Source: JBJXHN01 sp046233135
Lineage (GTDB): Bacteria > Pseudomonadota > Alphaproteobacteria > Rhodospirillales > Rhodospirillaceae
Assembly: GCA_046233135.1 (NCBI GenBank)
Contig: JBJXHN010000014.1
Span: 1 to 29,797, forward strand
Length of the DNA: 29,797 nt
Direction of reading: 5' to 3'
Shown: in pieces, positions 7,495 to 15,748 of the stretch
Layout: every line of letters starts with the position of its first letter
Position numbering within the stretch: the first letter of the stretch is position 1
The notes under the pieces: model-generated
Seen by the model: the letters and a program-made list of their open reading frames with translations, nothing else
The model's database searches: none
What the model was told of the DNA's origin: nothing
Program-made: the position numbers and the translations under genes

Positions 7495-8367
7495 ATGAGC
7501 AAATGGAACCTGATCATCAATGTCGACCGCTGCGAGAACTGCAACAATTGCGTCATCGCCGCTCGGGACGAGCACGTTGGCAATGCCTTTCCGGGGTATG
7601 CGGCCCCGGCCTCCGCCAACGCGGATAGCCCCATCCGTATCCTTCGCCGCGTCCAGGGCGAAGGACACATGGTGGAGACCACTTATCTGCCGGTGATGTG
7701 CAACCACTGCGACGCCGCCCCATGCATGCGAGTGGGCGGGGATGCCATTCGCAAGCGCGCCGACGGCATTGTCATCATCGACCCGGAAAAGGCGAAGGGA
7801 CGGAAAGACATCGTCGCTTCCTGTCCCTACAAGGCGATCATCTGGAACGAGGAACTGCAACTGCCGCAGACGTGGATTTTCGACGCCCACCTGCTGGACC
7901 AGGGCTGGTCTCAGCCGCGCTGCCAGCAATCGTGCCCGACCGAGGTCTTCGAAACCGTGCGGCTTGACGACGATAGCATGAAGCGCAAAGCGGACGAGGA
8001 AAGGTTGCAGCCGCTACACCCGGAACTGGGAACGTTACCGCGCGTCTGGTATCGCGACCTGGATCGTTGGCAGACCAGCTTTGTCGGTGGCAGCGTCAGC
8101 GTCGACATCAGCGGCCGAACCGAATGCGTCGAGGGAGCCGCCATCGCCCTGCACAAGGACGGCGCTCTGGTTGCTGCCACCAACAGCGACGCCTTCGGTG
8201 ATTTCCGTTTCAACGGCCTGCCCCGAAACAGCGAGGCCTATCGCGTCTCCGTTCATCATGATGCCCATGGCGACGCATGGCGCGAGTGCACGCTCGAGGA
8301 AAGCGTCTACCTGGGAGAGATCCCCCTCATTCAAATCAAAAAATATAGCGATAGGGTACTGCCATGA
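7495..8367 (+). CDS. Iron-sulfur small subunit of the transhydroxylase-like Mo enzyme, reduced cluster set
   Basis: This 290-residue partner subunit should pass electrons to or from the Mo site. It has a ferredoxin-like N-terminal domain and a C-terminal beta-barrel (Cna-B/carboxypeptidase-regulatory-like, residues about 195-285, with the FGDFRFNGLP turn), the same layout as transhydroxylase small subunits. Cys13, 16, 19 with Cys147 and Cys69, 72, 77 with Cys110 can build two [4Fe-4S] clusters. A third would need the fourth Cys of motif 1 (Ala23 here) and a CxxC before AHLL (TWIFDAHLL here, 126-134). Only Cys143 of that set remains. The start ATG 7495 has GAGG upstream; the GTG at 7474 would overlap the large subunit. 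Its stop overlaps the next ATG as ATGA. Confidence 0.87.
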   Translation: MSKWNLIINVDRCENCNNCVIAARDEHVGNAFPGYAAPASANADSPIRILRRVQGEGHMVETTYLPVMCNHCDAAPCMRVGGDAIRKRADGIVIIDPEKAKGRKDIVASCPYKAIIWNEELQLPQTWIFDAHLLDQGWSQPRCQQSCPTEVFETVRLDDDSMKRKADEERLQPLHPELGTLPRVWYRDLDRWQTSFVGGSVSVDISGRTECVEGAAIALHKDGALVAATNSDAFGDFRFNGLPRNSEAYRVSVHHDAHGDAWRECTLEESVYLGEIPLIQIKKYSDRVLP

Positions 8368-8790
8368 ATCCCATGGCAGTAGCGACAAAGCTGTATTGCC
8401 CAGAGCCGAACGAGACACCGCGCCTTATCTTACGGACACTTCCCGTTATGCAACCTAGGGCAGGAAAACTATTGGTGCGGGTCGAAGCGACATCGGTGAA
8501 TCCCACTGATGCCAAGCGCACCAGGCTATGGTCGGCGCTTGCTCACGCTGAAGGGGGCTGGGCGCTTCCCCCTGGTGCTGGGAAACAATTTCGCGGATGT
8601 GGTGGAAGCGGGGGGACCGGGTCGAAGCTACTGGCAACCAGGCAACCGCGTCTTCGGGGTGCTTCCTACCGGCAAGGAAGGGGGGGCCATGGTACGCACG
8701 TGCTGGCCGACGCCCGGCTGGTACGGTACCCACCGCGACAAGGCGCGGATGATCCTCATCCCGCGCGCCAAGGGTGTCAACGTGTCATAG
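8364..8790 (+). pseudogene. Frameshifted remnant of a medium-chain (zinc-type/quinone) oxidoreductase
   Basis: The N-terminal part of an MDR/NADPH:quinone-reductase-like gene is recognisable in two frames. Frame 1 gives LLVRVEATSVNPTDAKR (to about 8520). The second frame then continues GYGRRLLTLKGAGRFPLVLG, VVEAGGPG and NRVFGVLPTGKEGG (to about 8680). At a run of seven G (8680-8686) the family match returns to frame 1 (HGTHVLADARLV). The gene then stops resembling the family and lacks its Rossmann domain. Its ATG overlaps the stop of the small subunit, so it was once the next gene of that operon. Frame 1 has no stop and runs on into the thiolase, giving an artificial 546-codon ORF. Confidence 0.75.
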
Positions 8791-8867
8791 GCCGTAACGT
8801 AGGGGGTCTGAATTCCCATGCCCTCGTCGACGGCCCCCAGTCAAAACAAAGAATTGGAGAATCGTCG

Positions 8868-10004
8868 ATGAAGAAGGTGGTTGTCGCCGGTTATGCCCGC
8901 TCGCCGTTCACCCCGGCCAAGAAGGGGGAACTGACCTCCGTCCGTCCCGATGAACTGGCCGCGCAGGTGGTGCGCACCCTGGTTGCCAAGGCTGGCATTC
9001 CGACCGAGGATATCGAGGATTTGATCCTGGGGTGCGCCTTTCCCGAGGGCGAGCAGGGTTTCAACGTCTCGCGCATCGTCAGCCTGATGGCCGGACTGCC
9101 GCGCTCGCTGGGCGCCATGACGGTCAACCGCTTCTGCGGTTCGTCCATGTCGTCGGTGCACATCGCCGCCGGCGCCATTCAGATGGGCGCGGGCGAGGCG
9201 TTCATCTGCGCCGGCGTGGAAAGCATGACCCGGGTGCCCATGATGGGCTTCAATCCGCTGCCGCATCCCGGCTTCGCCGTCGAGATGCCCGGTGCCTATA
9301 TGGGCATGGGCGACACCGCCGAGAACGTGGCGGCCAAGTGGGACATCAGCCGCCGCGAACAGGAAGAATTCGCCGTCCGCTCGCACCAGCGTGCCGCCAG
9401 CGCCCAGGCCGCCGGCAAGTTCGCCGACGAGATCGTCGCCATCACCGACGGGAAGGGCACGGTGTCGGCCGATGGCTGTATCCGCGCCGAAACCACCCTG
9501 GAAAGCCTGGCCGGTCTGAAGCCCTGCTTCAACGCCCAGGGCGTGGTCACCGCCGGCACGTCGTCGCCGCTGACCGACGGCGCTTCGGCGGTGTTGATCT
9601 GCACTGAGGATTACGCCAAGCGCCGCGATTTGGACATCCTGGCCGCCGTCAAATCGGTGGCGGTGTGTGGCTGCGACCCCGAGATCATGGGTATCGGCCC
9701 GGTGGGCTCCAGCCTGAAGGCGCTGTCGCGCGCCGGTATCGAGGTGGGCCAGTTGGACGTGGTCGAACTTAACGAGGCCTTCGCCAGCCAATCCATCGCC
9801 TGCATGCGCGAACTGGGCCTAGACCCCGAAAAGGTCAACATCGACGGCGGCGCCATCGCGCTCGGCCATCCTCTGGGCGCCACCGGCGCCCGCATCGTCG
9901 GCAAGGCGGCGTCCTTGCTGAAACGCGAGGGCGGCAAGTTCGCGCTGGCCACCCAGTGCATCGGCGGCGGCCAGGGCATCGCCACCATCCTTGAGGCGGT
10001 GTGA
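8868..10004 (+). CDS. Acetyl-CoA acyltransferase (thiolase)
   Basis: This thiolase catalyses the last step of beta-oxidation, splitting 3-ketoacyl-CoA into acetyl-CoA and a shortened acyl-CoA, or acts in reverse. The 378 residues carry all catalytic landmarks: nucleophile Cys90 (NRFCGSS), the NEAFA loop, His334 (GHPLGATGAR) and Cys364 (QCIGGGQG). The open frame extends 168 codons upstream, but that stretch is the oxidoreductase remnant. ATG 8868 with GGAGA at 8856-8860 fits the family's usual N-terminus (MKKVVVAGYARSPF). It is followed after one base by the 3-hydroxyacyl-CoA dehydrogenase gene. The order thiolase - multifunctional enzyme - acyl-CoA dehydrogenase makes a compact beta-oxidation operon. 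GC-rich codon use is more uniform here than in the upstream Mo-enzyme genes. Confidence 0.93.
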   Translation: MKKVVVAGYARSPFTPAKKGELTSVRPDELAAQVVRTLVAKAGIPTEDIEDLILGCAFPEGEQGFNVSRIVSLMAGLPRSLGAMTVNRFCGSSMSSVHIAAGAIQMGAGEAFICAGVESMTRVPMMGFNPLPHPGFAVEMPGAYMGMGDTAENVAAKWDISRREQEEFAVRSHQRAASAQAAGKFADEIVAITDGKGTVSADGCIRAETTLESLAGLKPCFNAQGVVTAGTSSPLTDGASAVLICTEDYAKRRDLDILAAVKSVAVCGCDPEIMGIGPVGSSLKALSRAGIEVGQLDVVELNEAFASQSIACMRELGLDPEKVNIDGGAIALGHPLGATGARIVGKAASLLKREGGKFALATQCIGGGQGIATILEAV

Positions 10005-10005
10005 C

Positions 10006-12330
10006 ATGGCGGAGATCAAGAAGGTCGCCGTCATCGGCGCCGGCGTCACGGGTGCCGGTATCGCCGCCCAGGTCGCCAATGCCGGCATCCCCGTCGTCCT
10101 GCTGGACATCGTCGGAACGGACCCCAGCAACCGCAACGCCATCGCCGAAGGGGCGGTGACCAAGATGCTGAAGGCCGATCCGGCACCGTTCATGAGCAAG
10201 GCGGCGGCCGGGCTGGTGACTACCGGCAATACCGAGGATCACCTGGAGTGGCTCTCCGAATGCGACTGGATCGTCGAGGCGGTGATCGAGCGCCTGGACA
10301 TCAAGCAGGCGCTGTACGCCAAGATCGAGGCGGTGCGCAAGAGGGTCAGCGTGGTATCGTCCAACACGTCGACCATCCCGCTGGCCACCCTGGTCGACGG
10401 CCTACCCGACAGTTTCGCCCAGGATTTCGTCATCACCCATTTCTTCAACCCGCCGCGTCACATGCGGCTGCTGGAAGTGGTGGGCGGCGTCAAGACCCGC
10501 GCCCAGGCGCTGGAAGAGGTGTCGCGTTTCGCCGATGTCTGCCTGGGCAAGTCGGTAGTGCGCTGCAAGGACCGCCCCGGCTTCATCGCCAATCGCCTGG
10601 GCGTGTACTGGTTGCAGGCGGCGGTGGTCGAGGCGTTCGATGCCGGCCTGGATATCGAGGACGTGGATTCCATCATCGGACGGCCCATGGGCATCCCCAA
10701 GACCGGCGTGTTCGGCCTGCTGGATCTGGTCGGCCTGGATTTGATGCCGCACGTCAACGCGTCGTTGGCGGCGGCGCTGCCCCGGAGTGACGCCTTCCAC
10801 ACCGTGAACCGGCCGCTGCCGCTGGTGCGGAAGATGATTGCCGACGGCTATACCGGCCGCAAAGGCAAGGGAGGCTTCTATCGCGTCAACCGCCGGAAGA
10901 ACAAGGCCAAGGAAAGCATTGATCTCGCCACCGGCGAATACCGAGCCACCCGCAAGGCGGATGTGGAGGCGGTCAAGTCCATGGGCCGCGCGCTGACCAA
11001 GTTGCTGGACCACGCCGGCCCGCACGGCACTTACGCCTGGCGCGTTCTGGGCGCCACCTTGTCCTATGCCTGCGCGCTGGTCGGCGACGCCGCCGACGAG
11101 ATCGAGTCCATCGATGAGGCCATGCGCCTGGGCTACAACTGGAAATTCGGCCCGTTCGAGCTGATCGACCAGCTGGGCGTCGATTGGCTGGTTGCCAAGC
11201 TGCGGGCGTCGGATATGGCCGTGCCGGCCATCCTCAAGACCGCTTCGGGGCGCACCTTCTACCGCGTCGAGAACGGTACCCGAGAGGTGCTGGGCCTGGA
11301 CGGTCAGTACCGCGATCTGATCCGCGCCCCCGGCGTGCTGATGCTGGCCGACATCAAGCTGAAGAGCCAGCCGGTGCTGAAGAATAGCTCCGCCGCCCTG
11401 TGGGACATCGGCGACGGTGTCGCCTGCTTCGAATTCACCAGCAAGATGAACGCGCTCGACCCCGACATCATGGATTTGCTGCGCAAGTCCATCCACCGGG
11501 TGAAGACGGATTTCAAAGCGCTGGTGATCTATAACGAGGGTTCCAACTTCTCGGTCGGCGCCAATCTGGGCCTGGCCCTGTTCGCCGCCAACATCACCGC
11601 CTGGACCGAGATCGAAAATTTGGTGGCGGCCGGCCAGCAGGCCTACAAGGCGCTGAAATATGCCCCCTTTCCGGTAATCGGCGCGCCGTCGGGCATGGCG
11701 CTGGGCGGCGGCTGCGAGATCTTGCTCCATTGCGACGCAGTGCAGGCCCATGCCGAGACCTATATGGGTCTGGTCGAGGTCGGCGTCGGCCTGCTGCCCG
11801 GCTGGGGCGGCTGCAAGGAAATGCTGACCCGCTGGTCCAGCTTGGGCAAGCTGCCCAAGGGACCCATGCCCGCCTTGAGCAAGGCGTTCGAGCTGATCAG
11901 CACCGCCACCGTCGCTAAATCGGCGGCCGAGGCCAGGGAGATGCTGTTCCTGCGCCCGCATGACGGCATCACCATGAACCGCTATCGCCTGCTGGCCGAT
12001 GCCAAGGCCCGCGCCCTGGGCATGGTCGAGAACCATCAGGTGCCCGAACCGCCGGCCCCCATCGCCCTGCCGGGTCCGTCGGGCAAGGTGGCACTGGATA
12101 TGGCCGTCGCCGGTTTCCAACGCCTGGGCAAGGCGACCACCCATGACGGCGTGGTGTCGGGTGCCGTCGCCACTGTTCTGTCCGGCGGCGATACCGACGT
12201 CATCACGCCCTTGGACGAAGACGCCCTCTACGAGCTGGAACGAGAGAACTTCATGCGGCTGGTGCGCCACCCCGGCACCCTGGCCCGGGTCGAACACATG
12301 CTGCTGACCGGCAAGTCGCTTCGCAACTGA
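10006..12330 (+). CDS. 3-Hydroxyacyl-CoA dehydrogenase / enoyl-CoA hydratase fusion (FadN-like order)
   Basis: This two-activity beta-oxidation enzyme of 774 residues hydrates enoyl-CoA and oxidises the 3-hydroxyacyl-CoA with NAD. The dehydrogenase part comes first: Rossmann GAGVTGAG at about 11-18, catalytic His145 in THFFNPP, then two C-terminal helical domains. The hydratase (crotonase) part comes last, at about 500-650, with both catalytic glutamates: Glu571 (GGGCE) and Glu591 (LVEVGVGLLPGWGG), spaced 20 apart as in rat crotonase. This order is opposite to E. coli FadB and matches FadN-type proteins. ATG 10006 lies one base after the thiolase stop with GAGG upstream; the in-frame TTG at 9991 overlaps the thiolase and is unlikely. 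The 26-base gap to the acyl-CoA dehydrogenase indicates a single transcript. Confidence 0.92.
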   Translation: MAEIKKVAVIGAGVTGAGIAAQVANAGIPVVLLDIVGTDPSNRNAIAEGAVTKMLKADPAPFMSKAAAGLVTTGNTEDHLEWLSECDWIVEAVIERLDIKQALYAKIEAVRKRVSVVSSNTSTIPLATLVDGLPDSFAQDFVITHFFNPPRHMRLLEVVGGVKTRAQALEEVSRFADVCLGKSVVRCKDRPGFIANRLGVYWLQAAVVEAFDAGLDIEDVDSIIGRPMGIPKTGVFGLLDLVGLDLMPHVNASLAAALPRSDAFHTVNRPLPLVRKMIADGYTGRKGKGGFYRVNRRKNKAKESIDLATGEYRATRKADVEAVKSMGRALTKLLDHAGPHGTYAWRVLGATLSYACALVGDAADEIESIDEAMRLGYNWKFGPFELIDQLGVDWLVAKLRASDMAVPAILKTASGRTFYRVENGTREVLGLDGQYRDLIRAPGVLMLADIKLKSQPVLKNSSAALWDIGDGVACFEFTSKMNALDPDIMDLLRKSIHRVKTDFKALVIYNEGSNFSVGANLGLALFAANITAWTEIENLVAAGQQAYKALKYAPFPVIGAPSGMALGGGCEILLHCDAVQAHAETYMGLVEVGVGLLPGWGGCKEMLTRWSSLGKLPKGPMPALSKAFELISTATVAKSAAEAREMLFLRPHDGITMNRYRLLADAKARALGMVENHQVPEPPAPIALPGPSGKVALDMAVAGFQRLGKATTHDGVVSGAVATVLSGGDTDVITPLDEDALYELERENFMRLVRHPGTLARVEHMLLTGKSLRN

Positions 12331-12356
12331 TCCCGCGCGCGAAAAGGAACAAGATT

Positions 12357-14135
12357 ATGGCCGAATACAAGGCTCCCCTGCGCGACATGCGCTTTGTCCT
12401 CTACGAGTTGATGGGCGGCGACGAGCTTGCCTCGCTGCCCGGCTACGAGGAATTCACCCGCGACCTTATCGACCCGGTGCTGGAAGAGGCGGCCAAGGTC
12501 TGCGAGCAGGTGCTGCACCCGCTCAACCGCTCGGGCGACGAGGAAGGCTGTAGCTTTGAAAACGGCGTGGTGCGCACGCCCAAGGGCTTCATCGAGGCCT
12601 ATAAGACTTTCTGCGAGGGCGGCTGGACCTCGATCGCCTGCGATCCCGCCTATGGCGGCCAGGGCATGCCTAAGGCGGTGAACATCCTGGTCGAGGAAAT
12701 GATCTGCTCGGCCAATTTGTCCTTCGGCATGTATCCCGGCCTGTCGCACGGCGCCTATGTGTCGCTGCACGGCTTCGGCTCGGACGAACTGAAGGACACC
12801 TGGCTGCCCAAGATCGTGGACGGCACCTGGTCGGGCACCATGTGCCTGACCGAGCCCCATTGCGGCACCGATCTGGGCCTGCTGCGCACCAAGGCGCTGC
12901 CGCGGGACGATGGGTCCTACAAGCTGACCGGCACCAAGATTTTCATCTCGGCCGGCGAGCATGATCTGACCGAAAACATCGTCCATCTGGTGCTGGCTCG
13001 CTTGCCCGACGCTCCGGCGGGGGTCAAGGGCATCAGCCTGTTCCTGGTGCCCAAATATCTGCTCAACGACGATGGCACCCCCGGCGCCCGTAACGGCGCA
13101 TTGTGCGGTTCCATCGAACACAAGATGGGCATCAAGGCCTCGTCGACCTGCGTGATGAATTTCGACGACGCCACGGGCTGGCTGATCGGCCAGCCGCACA
13201 AGGGCATGCAGGCCATGTTCGCCATGATGAACACCGAACGCCTGTCGGTGGGCATCCAGGGCCTGGGCCTGGGCGAGGCATCGTACCAGGGCGCCGTGGC
13301 CTATGCCCGCGAACGCCTGCAGGGCCGCGCGCTGAACGGCGTCAAGCATCCGGACAAACCGGCCGACCCCATCATCGTGCATCCGGATGTGCGCCGCATG
13401 CTGCTGACCCAGCGTGCCACCATGGAAGGGTGCCGCGCGCTGGGGATGTGGGCGGCCAAGAGCCTGGACTTGCAGGAGCACCACCCCGACCCGGCGGTGC
13501 GACAGGAATCCGAGGATTTCGTCGCCCTGATCACGCCCATCATCAAGGCGCTGATGACCGATCTGGGTTTCGAGGCGGCCAATCACGGCATGCAGGTGTT
13601 CGGCGGCCACGGCTTCATCCGCGAACACGGCATGGAGCAATTGGTGCGCGATTGCCGCATCGCCCAGATCTACGAAGGCACCAACGGCGTGCAGGCGCTG
13701 GATCTGGTCGGGCGCAAACTGCCGGCCAATACCGGCCGCTCTCTGCGCCGCTTCTTCCACCCGGTGTCCGAATACATCGCCGCCAATGTGGAGGACGAGG
13801 TGATGGGCGAATTCGTCCAGCCGCTGGCCAAGGCCTTCGTCTGCCTGCGGCAAGCCACCGCCCAGGTGACCCGTGCCGGCATGGCCGATCCCGACGAGGC
13901 CGGCGCCGCCGCCAGCGATTACCTGCGGCTGTTCGGCCTGACCGCGCTGGCCTATCTGTGGGCGCGCATGGCCGAAATCAGCCTGCCCAAGGCAGCGGAA
14001 GACCCGTTCTATGCCGCCAAGGTGGGGACCGCCCGCTTCTTCATGGACCGCATCCTGCCGCAGACCAGCGCGCTGTTCTCGCAGATCATGGCCGGAGGCA
14101 AATCCATCATGAGCTTCGACGAGGCCGCGTTCTGA
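12357..14135 (+). CDS. Acyl-CoA dehydrogenase, long (DmdC-like) class
   Basis: This FAD enzyme makes the alpha,beta double bond in acyl-CoA, with electrons going to ETF. At 592 residues it belongs to the long class with an extra C-terminal domain, including DmdC-like proteins, rather than the usual 380-residue form. Landmarks are MCLTEPHCGTDLG for FAD/substrate binding, the GHGFIREHGMEQLVRDCRI segment, and YEGTNGVQ with the probable catalytic base Glu440. The start ATG 12357 has AAAAGGA upstream. It is the third gene of the thiolase - multifunctional - dehydrogenase operon. Substrate length or ring content cannot be read from sequence; in this setting a ring-derived acyl-CoA is possible. The IS debris begins about 150 bases after its stop. 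Confidence 0.92.
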   Translation: MAEYKAPLRDMRFVLYELMGGDELASLPGYEEFTRDLIDPVLEEAAKVCEQVLHPLNRSGDEEGCSFENGVVRTPKGFIEAYKTFCEGGWTSIACDPAYGGQGMPKAVNILVEEMICSANLSFGMYPGLSHGAYVSLHGFGSDELKDTWLPKIVDGTWSGTMCLTEPHCGTDLGLLRTKALPRDDGSYKLTGTKIFISAGEHDLTENIVHLVLARLPDAPAGVKGISLFLVPKYLLNDDGTPGARNGALCGSIEHKMGIKASSTCVMNFDDATGWLIGQPHKGMQAMFAMMNTERLSVGIQGLGLGEASYQGAVAYARERLQGRALNGVKHPDKPADPIIVHPDVRRMLLTQRATMEGCRALGMWAAKSLDLQEHHPDPAVRQESEDFVALITPIIKALMTDLGFEAANHGMQVFGGHGFIREHGMEQLVRDCRIAQIYEGTNGVQALDLVGRKLPANTGRSLRRFFHPVSEYIAANVEDEVMGEFVQPLAKAFVCLRQATAQVTRAGMADPDEAGAAASDYLRLFGLTALAYLWARMAEISLPKAAEDPFYAAKVGTARFFMDRILPQTSALFSQIMAGGKSIMSFDEAAF

Positions 14136-14289
14136 GCGCCCGTCTCCGGTGTCGAGGAGGTCGGGCGTTACCGCGGCTTTTACTCCGGATCGGTCACGCT
14201 CTTCACGCCCATCCCGTGAAATAAATAATGATAATATGGCGTTACGTTAAAATGGGGGTGGTTGAAAAATTACAGGGTGTTTTTTCGGG

Positions 14290-14467
14290 ATGCGGTTCGG
14301 TGATCACGGGAAAAGGCAGGTTCTGGCGACCCTCGGGCGGAATGCACGCCGTAGGCGTGACGGGAGCGATATCACTTCCGACGCGGGCGGACTGCTGTTG
14401 GGGGAGACAGCGGAGCGGCTGGATCTGTTCTCGCGCATGGCGGAGTGTTTCGAGGATCGGCGCAAAC
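14290..14467 (+). pseudogene. N-terminal remnant of an IS1380-type transposase
   Basis: The frame starting at 14290 encodes SDITSDAGGLLLGETAERL and then a MAECFEDRRK segment. This resembles the start of IS1380-family transposases, which have an (S/T)SDAG-LLLLRE stretch followed by a RLAxCxxDxRD helix. It breaks off at 14468, where the end of another IS begins. The bases from the acyl-CoA dehydrogenase stop (14136) to 14289 hold no gene and are AT-rich near 14220-14285. Confidence 0.55.
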
Positions 14468-14580
14468 TGACCTTGCCCCGAAAAAGTGGACACCGGTTAT
14501 AAGGCGCGGAGCTCGGCTTGCTCCGGGGTTATGGAGCCGATCGCGGAGTGCAAGCGGCGGCCATTGTAGTAGCCCTCGAT
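14468..14580 (-). mobile_element. 3' remnant of a second IS3-type element
   Basis: On the minus strand this encodes a transposase tail, IEGYYNGRRLHSAIGSITPE, ending in a TAA whose plus-strand complement is at 14497-14499. It is followed by a terminus containing CCGAAAAAGTGGACAC at 14477-14492. The GYYNxRRLHSxxG tail and a GTGGACAC end are typical of other IS3-family groups. It is cut at 14580/14581 by copy B; its other half is not found beyond copy B. Confidence 0.65.
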
Positions 14581-15466
14581 TGAACCGCCCCGGGATTGCC
14601 GGAGGCATTGAAGTGTGAGTCCTACGCGGCCAGTAAGGTCTCCCTCAAGGCCTGATAATAGCGTGCTTCGGCCTCGGCGGGGGAATGTTCCCGATCGAGG
14701 AGAGCAGTCGGCGATTGTTGAACCAGTCCACCCATTCGAGAGTGGCGAATTCCACGTCTTCCAGGTTTCTCCAGGGTCCTTTCCGGCGAATGACCTCGGT
14801 CTTGTAGAGGCCATTGATCGTCTCGGCCAAGGCGTTATCGTAGCGATCGCCGACGCTTCCCACGGATGGTTCGATCCCGGCGTCGGTCAGACGCTCGGTA
14901 TATTTGATCGACACATACTGGCTCCCCCTGTCGCTGTGATGGACCAGCCCCGCATCGCGGTGGGGCTGCCGGTCGTGGAGAGCCTGTTCCAGGGCATCCA
15001 GGACAAAGGCTGTCCCAGCAGTCCTGGAAACGCGCCAACCGACGATCCGCCGGGCAAACGTATCGATCACGAAGGCGGTATAGACGAACCCGCGCCATGT
15101 GGTCCCATAGGTAAAGGCCGATACCCAAAGGCTATTGGGCCACAGTGCCCGGAATCGGCGATTCACGGGATCCCGCTCCAGGGCCTTTAGCCGGCAGAGC
15201 ATGTCCGTCGTCGGACCCTCCCGCTTGCCAGCGTCCCGCTCGGACTGGCGGACCCATTTCCGCAGAGTTTCCCCCGTGCAGCCGAATTATGACGCAACAG
15301 AACAGATCGCCTCCCACTGCGATTCGTAGTCGTCCGCGTGACCCAGCACCATCCGTACCGCCCGTTCGCGCACTTCAGGTGAAGACCTCGTCGAAGGTCC
15401 AGGTGTCTTGCTCGTGGCTCAAGTCTCTCAAGATGGGGAGCCTCCGGCAATCCCCGGGGCGGTTCA
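14581..15466 (-). mobile_element. IS3-family element copy B, internally deleted
   Basis: This 886-base element is bounded by inverted repeats at 14581-14605 and 15441-15466, which differ by one extra G. It is much shorter than the usual 1.2-1.5 kb for IS3 elements, because the end of orfA and the start of orfB are missing. No clear target duplication is visible. It stands at the boundary between the two catabolic modules, with the same orientation as copy C and opposite to copy A. Confidence 0.8.
14622..15391 (-). pseudogene. Broken OrfA-OrfB transposase of copy B
   Basis: On the minus strand the OrfA part is readable (RSSPEVRERAVRMVLG, ESQWEAICSVAS), then stops at a TAA where GCTGETLRKWVRQ continues in the same frame. 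After LCRLKALERD the frame jumps by deletion straight into OrfB at PVNRRFRALWPNSLWVS. The first catalytic Asp, expected in WVSDFTY, is Ala (WVSAFTYG). The second Asp (HHSDRGSQY) and the Glu (ALAETINGLYKTEV) remain. One missing C in a C run near 14690 shifts the last 20 or so residues out of frame. It cannot encode an active transposase. Confidence 0.85.
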
Positions 15467-15553
15467 CCTGAGACGCGTGACCTTTCCGGGGCTGTTGGGC
15501 ATTGCCGGGAAACGCTAGGGGGAAGCCGACGGAAACTCAATAAAATATTTTTT

Positions 15554-15582
15554 TTGACATTAAGTGAAAAAACATACATAAA
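15554..15582 (+). promoter_or_regulatory. Strong candidate sigma-70 promoter at the head of module 2
   Basis: A perfect TTGACA at 15554-15559, 17 bases, then CATAAA at 15577-15582 (4 of 6 to TATAAT), lies within a very AT-rich 65-base island in an otherwise GC-rich window. It begins about 90 bases after copy B and reads towards the BKACE remnant and the fumarylacetoacetate-hydrolase gene. Confidence 0.55.
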
Positions 15583-15583
15583 A

Positions 15584-15597
15584 ATATCAAATGATAT
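15584..15597. promoter_or_regulatory. Palindromic candidate operator ATATCA-AA-TGATAT
   Basis: A perfect 6-base inverted repeat with a 2-base spacer sits just downstream of the candidate -10 box, over the expected transcription start. Such placement is typical of a repressor site. The regulator is unknown; the GntR protein encoded at 17509 is one candidate. Confidence 0.4.
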
Positions 15598-15748
15598 ATA
15601 AAAACGACAAACTGGGATGGAAGGAGGACCGTCGTGGGTCCTTGCGCCGGTCTCCCGGCGACGTTGGGCCGTCGCGCCAACGGATGTTTTCAAAGGGGCG
15701 ACAGCCACGGGCGGACCCAAGGGAAGCGCCTTCCATCAGGTCAAAACC

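Noticed and set aside
8364..10004. A genuine 546-residue oxidoreductase-thiolase fusion
   Set aside because: The oxidoreductase similarity changes frame twice, and the thiolase has its own ribosome site and a family-typical start at 8868. Treated as a pseudogene plus a normal thiolase.
10402..12297. 631-codon open frame on the minus strand
   Set aside because: It is a GC-rich shadow of the 3-hydroxyacyl-CoA dehydrogenase/enoyl-CoA hydratase gene. Its product is Gly/Gln/His-rich with no family motif, while the plus strand has all catalytic residues.
12228..13853. 541-codon open frame on the minus strand
   Set aside because: It lies wholly opposite the acyl-CoA dehydrogenase and the end of the preceding gene; the composition is typical of antisense frames in GC-rich DNA.
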